Part shown: positions 7,072 to 11,066 of the stretch, piece by piece
How the letters are laid out: the number at the start of each line of letters is the position of its first letter
How positions within the stretch are numbered: position 1 is the first letter of the stretch
From: JAUIHN01 sp964556075
GTDB taxonomy: Bacteria; Patescibacteriota; Saccharimonadia; Saccharimonadales; Saccharimonadaceae
Direction of reading: 5' to 3'
Length of the DNA stretch: 11,066 bases
Assembly (NCBI GenBank): GCA_964556075.1
Contig: CAZKUV010000023.1
Coordinates: forward strand, 1 to 11,066
Position numbers and translations under genes: made by a program
The notes under the pieces: model-generated
Told to the model about the DNA's origin: nothing
Databases searched by the model: none
Seen by the model: only the letters and a program-made list of their open reading frames with translations

Positions 7072-7401
7072 ATGGCAGATATAGATGACGAACGAACAGT
7101 AATTGTAGACAGGGAAGTCCGGGATACCCGCGAAGTTGAAGACAGAAGCTCACCGCTTGGCTGGATAATCTTATTACTCGTGCTCCTGTTTGCCGCATGG
7201 TATTTTCTGTTTGGCAGCGGATCTGGATGGTTAGGCGGTAGCGGTACCGATACTACTAGCGAACTTGAGAATAGTAATGAGGTGCCGACGGTGACACCAG
7301 GTACGAACGGTAGTACTGATGAGTTCGACGCTGAAAATAATAGCGAAGGTTCGGTGGATGCAATGAATGATGAGGGATTACCTGAATCCACAGAAGAATA
7401 G
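7072..7401 (+). CDS. Single-span membrane protein with acidic low-complexity tail
   Basis: 109 residues. A highly charged N-terminus (about 24 residues, rich in Asp, Glu and Arg) is followed by one membrane span LGWIILLLVLLFAAWYFLFG (28-47). The C-terminal half is a Gly/Ser/Thr/Asn/Asp/Glu tail (GSGSGWLGGSGTDTTSE onward) that is probably disordered. With no cleavable signal, the span acts as an anchor; orientation is unclear. No family is recognised. It follows the Clp-like ATPase by 98 nt on the same strand with its own strong ribosome binding site. It may belong to the same membrane cassette or be transcribed separately from within the gap. It converges on the AlkA gene with only 6 nt between the stops. 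Confidence 0.82.
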   Translation: MADIDDERTVIVDREVRDTREVEDRSSPLGWIILLLVLLFAAWYFLFGSGSGWLGGSGTDTTSELENSNEVPTVTPGTNGSTDEFDAENNSEGSVDAMNDEGLPESTEE

Positions 7402-7407
7402 GGAAAG

Positions 7408-8016
7408 TTACATAGGATTATTATCGAGCGATTGCCAGAGATGAAGACTGGCAATCGTTCTGTATGGACGCCAGTTCTCGGCAGCCGCGACGAGTTCATT
7501 TTTAGGTGGGAGTGAATCCCATTTGTAAAGTTTAAGCATAGCACGCTGAAGACCAGCGTCGTCAGGGGCAAAAACATCAGGACGAAGAAGCGTAAACATG
7601 AGAAACATCTGTGCCGTCCACACCCCGATACCTTTTACAGCGGTTAGTTCGAGAATTACTTCTTCGTCACTAAGTGATTCAAGATGGTTATATACTTCTG
7701 GATTTGAAACGAAGTGGCTCGCAAGATCTCTAATATATCCTGCCTTTTGTTTGGACAACCCTATCGTCTTGATGTCTTCGTCGCTTAAAGCAACAACTCT
7801 GACCGGATCCATGCCTGTCTTTTCTGTGAAACGGGATGCGATTGCGTTGGCTGCAGCAACCGAGACTTGTTGTCCAATAATTGACCGGGAAAGAGATGCG
7901 AAGTAATCTCCCCGTGGCATAGGTTGTTCCAGTTGTTGAGATGCAATTAGTTTTCCAAGCAAAGGGTCCGCCTGTTTTAGCGTATATTCGGCGATGCGGA
8001 TTAAATCCTCTGTCAT
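7408..8016 (-). CDS. DNA-3-methyladenine glycosylase II (AlkA/HhH-GPD family)
   Basis: Base-excision repair enzyme that removes alkylated purines such as 3-methyladenine. The 202 residues form the HhH-GPD core. SIIGQQVSVAAANAIASRF (45-63) is the typical helix of the family, LTAVKGIGVWTAQMFLMF (124-141) is the helix-hairpin-helix, and DVFAPDD (147-153) ends in the catalytic Asp153, matching the DVFLPDD pattern of E. coli AlkA (Asp238). No Fe-S cysteine cluster is present, separating it from endonuclease III and MutY. It is shorter than E. coli AlkA, lacking that enzyme's N-terminal domain, and is like the compact bacterial and yeast MAG-type enzymes. ATG 8016 follows a TATTAT by 6 nt and the promoter overlaps that of the divergent ATP-grasp gene. 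Confidence 0.92.
   Translation of the reverse strand: MTEDLIRIAEYTLKQADPLLGKLIASQQLEQPMPRGDYFASLSRSIIGQQVSVAAANAIASRFTEKTGMDPVRVVALSDEDIKTIGLSKQKAGYIRDLASHFVSNPEVYNHLESLSDEEVILELTAVKGIGVWTAQMFLMFTLLRPDVFAPDDAGLQRAMLKLYKWDSLPPKNELVAAAENWRPYRTIASLHLWQSLDNNPM
7426..7460. terminator. Strong hairpin inside the alkA 3' end; possible terminator for the convergent gene
   Basis: CGATTGCCAG (7429-7438) and CTGGCAATCG (7448-7457) pair perfectly around a 9-nt loop. Three further pairs, one of them G-U, extend the stem to 13 bp (7426-7460). It lies 25 nt after the stop of the plus-strand 7072 gene, where a terminator is expected. The following T-tract is poor (GTTCTGT) and the sequence also encodes the alkA C-terminus. 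Confidence 0.4.
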
Positions 8017-8022
8017 TTCCCT

Positions 8023-8028
8023 ATAATA
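8023..8028 (-). promoter_or_regulatory. -10 box of the AlkA gene, leaderless arrangement
   Basis: TATTAT on the minus strand ends 6 nt before ATG 8016. The -35 position (8046-8051) overlaps the -10 box of the divergent gene. Confidence 0.58.
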
Positions 8029-8041
8029 CTACCTCTTAATC

Positions 8042-8050
8042 TGGTATGCT
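8042..8050 (+). promoter_or_regulatory. Extended -10 promoter of the ATP-grasp gene, leaderless arrangement
   Basis: TGG followed directly by TATGCT forms an extended -10 (TGn) element. It ends 6 nt before ATG 8057, predicting leaderless mRNA. No -35 is needed for such promoters. Confidence 0.58.
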
Positions 8051-8056
8051 ATCAGC

Positions 8057-8839
8057 ATGCAGACAGGTGAATTCATCGTCCATCGGGAGATGGTCGGTAT
8101 TATAAGGGACATTTGTAAAGAGCGTGGCATTGAGTTTGCAGGCTATTCTGATGATTGGCTGCTTGAACTGAAAAAAGCTAATAAGAAATGGCGAGTATTG
8201 GGCTATAAATTTAGCTTGAATGATGCCGTATCTTCATCGATTGCAGGCGATAAGGTAGCTACGCACATCCTGCTTGAAAGTGTCGGAATACCAAGTGTCA
8301 AGCATGAACTACTGCGACCGAAGATTACAGACAAGCAGAAAGAATCTTTACTCTCCTGGGATAAAATCGTCATGAAACCTTTGGATGGATCAGGCGGACA
8401 CGGAGTTAGGTCATTCAATCAAGTCGATTACGCCATTGAATGGATTGAATCAACAGGCCATCCAGCGTGGGCGGCGTCCCCATTTTTGGATATCGTGCGT
8501 GAAATCCGTTTTGTTCTCCTCGATCAAAAGCCACTTATTGTCTATGAGAAGCAACCCGTACTCATTGACGGTATGAAGATGTTTAATCTTGGGCTCGGCG
8601 CTACCCCTAAGGATATTGAGCCTGATACGAAACTTATCCACCTTGCAGCTCAGGCGCAGGCTGCTTTGGGACTACGACTTTCGGCAGTCGACGTTATTGA
8701 GACTACCGAGGGGGAAAGTTTGATATTAGAGATTAACAGCGGCTTCATGATGGAACACTACATTCGTTACTCGCCTGAACATAAGGCTCGTGCTATCAAT
8801 GCATATCGTAAGATTATCGATGCGGTAATTAGCTCGTGA
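8057..8839 (+). CDS. ATP-grasp ligase, RimK/LysX-like
   Basis: 260-residue ATP-grasp enzyme that would join a carboxylate to an amine through an acyl-phosphate. The sequence SIAGDKVATHILLESVGIPSVKH (61-83) is the start of the ATP-grasp fold as in RimK and LysX. The lysine and glycine-rich loop KPLDGSGGHGV (107-117) contacts ATP. Metal-binding acidic residues are Asp212 (SAVDVIE) and Glu225 with Asn227 (LEINSGFMMEHY). The C-terminal motif lacks the final Pro-Gly of RimK (NSSPG), so substrate specificity probably differs. Only a short N-terminal region precedes the fold. No biosynthetic partner lies nearby, so the substrate (a peptide, amino acid or protein tail) cannot be inferred. It is divergent from the AlkA-type gene. 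Confidence 0.85.
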   Translation: MQTGEFIVHREMVGIIRDICKERGIEFAGYSDDWLLELKKANKKWRVLGYKFSLNDAVSSSIAGDKVATHILLESVGIPSVKHELLRPKITDKQKESLLSWDKIVMKPLDGSGGHGVRSFNQVDYAIEWIESTGHPAWAASPFLDIVREIRFVLLDQKPLIVYEKQPVLIDGMKMFNLGLGATPKDIEPDTKLIHLAAQAQAALGLRLSAVDVIETTEGESLILEINSGFMMEHYIRYSPEHKARAINAYRKIIDAVISS

Positions 8840-8859
8840 TGTGCCAGGGCTGTGATAGG

Positions 8860-8868
8860 TGGTATGAT
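8860..8868 (+). promoter_or_regulatory. Extended -10 promoter of the 8901 gene
   Basis: TGG directly followed by TATGAT, the same TGGTATG core as the promoter at 8042. The predicted start near 8875 leaves a roughly 26-nt leader containing a Shine-Dalgarno, unlike the leaderless genes around it. Confidence 0.5.
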
Positions 8869-8886
8869 TGAGTCATATTACCCAAC

Positions 8887-8893
8887 AAAGGAG
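8887..8893 (+). promoter_or_regulatory. Shine-Dalgarno deciding the 8901 start
   Basis: AAAGGAG ends 7 nt before ATG 8901 but only 1 nt before ATG 8895, so 8901 is the likely initiation codon. Confidence 0.72.
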
Positions 8894-8900
8894 CATGAAG

Positions 8901-9449
8901 ATGCCACGAAAAAAACGCCGCCAGCAATTGAACAACTTACACATAGTATTATTTGGAATTGTCATCGGCCTATTTTGTCTGTTGGTTATTACTATCGCTG
9001 ATCGACACCTCATTACAGTCGACTCGGTGAGCACAGTATCGACTGAGGACCGAGTTAATCTAGGCATTATGCGATATGAATTTGTCGATGGAACAGCTCA
9101 AACGAGAAATGATGAAACTTTCCTTAACTTAAAGAACTTTTTACTTTCGCTTGCCGAAGAAGATGTCGCACAAGGCTGCGATTCTTACTACAATGTATTG
9201 CTTGCAAGTAGCGATGAAAAACAGGTGCTTCTCAAATATGGATGTCCGTTCCCAAATGCTCGGATGTTCGCAGTGAACGAAAACGGGGAATGGAAAACGC
9301 TTTCGCCGACTAATCAGTTTGATATGCTCGGCGTTCCGTCTTGTGAGCATGTCGAAACGAATAGCATTGAGAGATCAATCGCACCGATTTGCGTGAACGG
9401 ATTGAGTGCCACGAATGAGTCACAGGACCTTACCTACGTAGTCAGATAA
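8901..9449 (+). CDS. Membrane-tethered extracytoplasmic protein with four cysteines
   Basis: 182 residues. A very basic N-terminus (MPRKKRRQQ) precedes one membrane span at about 14-33, giving N-in, C-out topology by the positive-inside rule. The outside domain of about 145 residues has four cysteines (93, 115, 148, 164) in contexts QGCDSYYN, YGCPFPN, PSCEHV and APICVNG, an even number suited to two disulfides. No lipobox is present. I recognise no family. It follows the ATP-grasp gene by 61 nt on the same strand but has its own extended -10 promoter and ribosome binding site. Starts upstream at 8868 (TTG) or 8895 are less likely because of the ribosome binding site position. Confidence 0.82.
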   Translation: MPRKKRRQQLNNLHIVLFGIVIGLFCLLVITIADRHLITVDSVSTVSTEDRVNLGIMRYEFVDGTAQTRNDETFLNLKNFLLSLAEEDVAQGCDSYYNVLLASSDEKQVLLKYGCPFPNARMFAVNENGEWKTLSPTNQFDMLGVPSCEHVETNSIERSIAPICVNGLSATNESQDLTYVVR

Positions 9450-9592
9450 GCGCCTCTGATTTGTAACGGGAAGAATAAGGATAGGCAGTAGAGTGATTAA
9501 CTCGAGTTTTGAAGAGGGTTTCTATCTTATTTACCTATTGAAATGAGAGTTATTAAAGTAATGTATAGATACCCGGGCTTGTTATAGGGTTG

Positions 9593-9598
9593 TACAAT
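9593..9598 (+). promoter_or_regulatory. -10 box of the 9607 gene, near-leaderless
   Basis: TACAAT ends 8 nt before ATG 9607, preceded by GGTTG. The GGTTGTA context is shared with the prepilin promoter at 10015. The rest of the 157-nt gap upstream (9450-9606) shows no convincing gene; it holds a 10-bp palindrome AACTCGAGTT near 9498. Confidence 0.5.
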
Positions 9599-9606
9599 AG
9601 ATAGGT

Positions 9607-9966
9607 ATGACCAAATCGACAAAAGAATTTTTCTACGATGAAGACAGCGGAAGAATTCTAGGCATCATCGCTAAAGACAGTACGAGCTGGCTGGCTCAGA
9701 CAATTTTTGGGTATACAATTGCTAGAACAGACTCACGCGAAAACGCAGAGCGTGTTCTATTTCGAGACGGAACTTCTGTGCTGCGAGGTGTCTGGCAGTA
9801 CTTTGACTCTGATGAGCAGGAATGGTTCCCGTGTGTAATACAGGAAGCAAACGAGAAGAAAGTCGTCATCACCCGCACTAATGGATATGGCGTTCAGGAC
9901 TCAAAAACATATAAACATGTCATATTAACCGATCCTACAGAAGAAGTCTTAATGAAAATGAGCTAA
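9607..9966 (+). CDS. Small hypothetical soluble protein
   Basis: 119 residues with no signal peptide or membrane span. It looks beta-rich with charged turns: FFYDEDSGRILGIIAKD, an aromatic stretch GVWQYFDSDEQEWFPCVI, and KKVVITRTNGYG. A single cysteine is present. No known family or catalytic motif is recognised. It stands alone between the 8901 gene and the prepilins, with a -10 box 8 nt before its ATG. It could be a small regulatory or scaffold protein, but nothing in the sequence fixes this. Confidence 0.75.
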   Translation: MTKSTKEFFYDEDSGRILGIIAKDSTSWLAQTIFGYTIARTDSRENAERVLFRDGTSVLRGVWQYFDSDEQEWFPCVIQEANEKKVVITRTNGYGVQDSKTYKHVILTDPTEEVLMKMS

Positions 9967-10014
9967 AAGTATTGTCCTCGATATTTATCAACATATGTAC
10001 ATGCTGTGCGGTTG

Positions 10015-10020
10015 TATACT
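10015..10020 (+). promoter_or_regulatory. -10 box of the second prepilin, leaderless arrangement
   Basis: TATACT ends 6 nt before ATG 10027, preceded by GGTTG as at 9593. No -35 match is visible. Confidence 0.55.
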
Positions 10021-10026
10021 AATGGC

Positions 10027-10116
10027 ATGAGAAAAGGCATGAGTGGTTTCACAATTGTTGAGCTACTAATTGTAATTGTAGTTATCGCAATTCTTGTTGC
10101 AATATCTGTCGTTGCA
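10027..10116 (+). CDS. Type IV prepilin-like protein, N-terminal part, interrupted by assembly gap
   Basis: Thirty codons are readable: a short leader MRKGMSG cleaved before Phe8, then FTIVELLIVIVVIAILVAIS with Glu at mature position 5. The frame then enters a run of 10 Ns at 10117. Reading through the gap as exactly 10 bases would give a stop at 10138-10140, only about 38 codons in total. That is far too short for a pilin, so the gap most likely hides several hundred bases of this gene rather than marking a real truncation. Ala is replaced by Val at one helix position relative to its two paralogues. Confidence 0.85.
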
Positions 10117-10126
10117 NNNNNNNNNN
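10117..10126. other. Assembly gap (10 Ns)
   Basis: A run of exactly 10 Ns sits in the conserved helix coding region of the second prepilin. A round number suggests a placeholder of unknown length joining two contigs. All coordinates to the right depend on it. Confidence 0.97.
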
Positions 10127-10159
10127 TTTTGATTGGTTAGTTTTTCTGCTTTGAAAGAA

Positions 10160-10188
10160 TTGGTCATCAGAGCGAATGGTGGTACATT
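10160..10188 (+). promoter_or_regulatory. Promoter of the third prepilin, extended -10, leaderless arrangement
   Basis: TTGGTC (10160-10165), a 17-nt spacer and TACATT (10183-10188) preceded by TGG, an extended -10. The hexamer ends 6 nt before ATG 10195. A separate promoter argues that this prepilin can be transcribed independently of the second one. Confidence 0.52.
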
Positions 10189-10194
10189 GATGAT

Positions 10195-10761
10195 ATGAGA
10201 AAAAGCATTACTGGATTCACTATAGTCGAACTGCTGATAGTTATAGTCGTCATCGCTATTCTTGCTGCTATTAGTGTCGTTGCGTATACCGGTATACAGC
10301 AGAGAGCGACGAATAGCAGTATTATTGCAAGCGCCAACCAAACAGTTAAACTTATTCAGGCTTACATCGCAGAAAACGGTAATTATCCACTTACAGGTTC
10401 GGTTGTTTGTGTGGTCCCTGGATCTAGTACCTGCACATCGGGTGACGTTAGCAGGTCTTCTAACGCTACATTGAATAATAACCTTGCAACTATTGGTACC
10501 CTCCCAACGTCTGTACCGAACGCACGACCAGGGTATACAGGAATAGTGTATGACCATACCAACAGCACCAGTTCAAGAACGCTGAACGGTGAAATGTTGC
10601 AGCTCGTCATTATATACTCGCTCATCGGTACAAATCAGCACTGTGGTGTTTCCAATGCTGTAACTGGGGAGACTTGGAATACATTTACTCATTCGACGAC
10701 CGGGTATTATTCTAGTAGCGGTGGATATACGCTTTGTGTAGTAGCTGTTCCAGAACCATAG
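10195..10761 (+). CDS. Type IV prepilin-like protein (third)
   Basis: A complete 188-residue prepilin. The leader MRKSITG is cleaved before Phe8; the mature N-terminus FTIVELLIVIVVIAILAAIS has Glu at position 5 and continues SVVAYTGIQQR, as in the prepilin at 3570. The head is Ser/Thr/Asn-rich and contains four cysteines (72, 80, 150, 181), so two disulfides are possible, one of them the C-terminal loop common in type IV pilins. It ends CVVAVPEP. The head shares no obvious similarity with that of the first prepilin, suggesting different roles (major versus minor pilin, or different ligands). No pilus assembly ATPase, platform protein or prepilin peptidase is in the window. Confidence 0.94.
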   Translation: MRKSITGFTIVELLIVIVVIAILAAISVVAYTGIQQRATNSSIIASANQTVKLIQAYIAENGNYPLTGSVVCVVPGSSTCTSGDVSRSSNATLNNNLATIGTLPTSVPNARPGYTGIVYDHTNSTSSRTLNGEMLQLVIIYSLIGTNQHCGVSNAVTGETWNTFTHSTTGYYSSSGGYTLCVVAVPEP

Positions 10762-10781
10762 TTCCACTAAAGTAAGGGGCG

Positions 10782-10826
10782 TATACTATGCCGAATAGGC
10801 ATGTTGGGTAGTCTATGAGACATGCC
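10782..10826 (+). other. Intergenic segment with overlapping inverted repeats
   Basis: The 10762-10908 stretch holds no convincing gene. It contains a TATACT (10782-10787), and GGCATGT (10798-10804) can pair either with ACATGCC (10820-10826) or, through GGCAT, with ATGCC (10788-10792). The two hairpins are mutually exclusive. No T-tract follows, so it is not a standard terminator for the prepilin upstream. Confidence 0.3.
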
Positions 10827-10908
10827 AGTATAGAAAGAACGAAACTGCAGTAGCTTCTGTGGAAATAGTCGGAACGGACTGGTCAGTCGTTGGCTCATAA
10901 TAGCACTT

Positions 10909-10937
10909 AAAAATGCCTCCTAAGTGGAGGCATAAAA
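10909..10937 (-). terminator. Rho-independent terminator for a minus-strand gene
   Basis: ATGCCTCC and GGAGGCAT form a perfect 8-bp stem (10913-10933) with a 5-nt loop. On the minus strand the stem is followed by TTTTT, whereas the plus strand has only As after it. It therefore terminates transcripts arriving from the right edge and lies 4-9 nt after the stop codon at 10942. Confidence 0.75.
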
Positions 10938-10941
10938 GGAA

Positions 10942-11066
10942 CTAAATTGGTACAGCCAGTAGACCGGCACTCAAGAAAATCGCCTCTGTTACCTCCCCCT
11001 CCAAGCGAGTTGGCAATTCTTGCACAGAAGTCACGAGCGCATCAGCCTGGCCTAGATGCGACGTCG
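10942..11066 (-). CDS. C-terminal end of an unidentified protein, cut by window edge
   Basis: On the minus strand a frame stays open for 41 codons from the window edge to a TAG at 10944-10942. It ends EVTEAIFLSAGLLAVPI, preceded by ALVTSVQELPTRLEG. An open frame of this length could occur by chance. The terminator immediately after the stop, with its T-tract on the same strand, makes a real gene likely. No family can be named from this fragment. Confidence 0.5.
   Translation of the reverse strand, partial: TSHLGQADALVTSVQELPTRLEGEVTEAIFLSAGLLAVPI

Noticed and set aside
6966..7577. 203-codon minus-strand open frame
   Set aside because: It is antisense to the 7072 gene and in the wrong frame across the AlkA-type gene; its composition is Ser/Leu/Pro-rich and it has no motif.
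9496..9508. Palindrome AACTCGAGTT followed by Ts as a terminator
   Set aside because: It has no loop, so a stable hairpin would be very short.
10066..10557. Minus-strand open frame through the N run
   Set aside because: It is antisense to the prepilins and its continuity depends on undetermined bases.
10799..10900. 33-codon open plus-strand stretch ending VGTDWSVVGS
   Set aside because: It looks protein-like but has no in-frame start codon or ribosome binding site, and this length is common by chance. It could be a remnant of a pilin tail, but I cannot support that.
1..11066. CRISPR array, insertion sequence or prophage
   Set aside because: I saw no regularly spaced repeats, transposase, integrase or phage structural motifs. 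The only repeats are the prepilin N-termini and short inverted repeats.

Overview
The window looks like part of the small genome of a Patescibacteria/CPR bacterium, most plausibly Saccharibacteria (TM7). This is an inference from content: a MurT-GatD pair, several type IV prepilins with near-identical N-termini, a membrane-anchored double-AAA+ Clp-like ATPase, and many short orphan membrane proteins. TGA is used as a stop (for example at the end of murT), so the UGA=Gly code of Gracilibacteria/SR1 does not apply. GC content is moderate.

Layout from left to right. A tRNA-Pro(UGG) gene runs off the left edge on the minus strand, divergent from a BCP/PrxQ-type peroxiredoxin (136-600). An unrecognised 276-residue protein (687-1517) converges on murT-gatD (minus strand, 3507 to 1514), the enzyme that amidates lipid II. 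Divergent from murT is a prepilin (3570-4115). Next comes a three-gene membrane cassette (4164-7401): a small two-TM protein, a membrane-anchored Clp/Hsp100-like ATPase, and a one-TM protein with an acidic tail. An AlkA-type DNA glycosylase (minus strand, 8016-7408) is divergent from an ATP-grasp ligase (8057-8839). Two orphan genes follow: a membrane-tethered four-cysteine protein (8901-9449) and a soluble 119-residue protein (9607-9966). At the right are two more prepilins; the first is cut by a run of 10 Ns and the second is complete (10195-10761). Last is an unlabelled tail holding a terminator and the probable 3' end of a minus-strand gene.

How the genes fit together. The murT-gatD and pilin genes concern the cell surface (peptidoglycan modification and pili). 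The Clp-like cassette looks like membrane protein quality control or remodelling. Peroxiredoxin and AlkA are stress and repair functions. A striking shared property is promoter placement. Almost every first-in-unit gene has a TATAAT-like hexamer ending only 6-9 nt before its start codon, which predicts leaderless mRNA. Downstream genes, or genes with a leader, instead carry a clear GGAG-type ribosome binding site.

The best candidate for something undescribed is the cassette around the membrane-anchored Clp-like ATPase. That ATPase has no ClpP-docking tripeptide, no middle coiled-coil domain and a degenerate first ATPase site. A MurT without its zinc ribbon is a second candidate.
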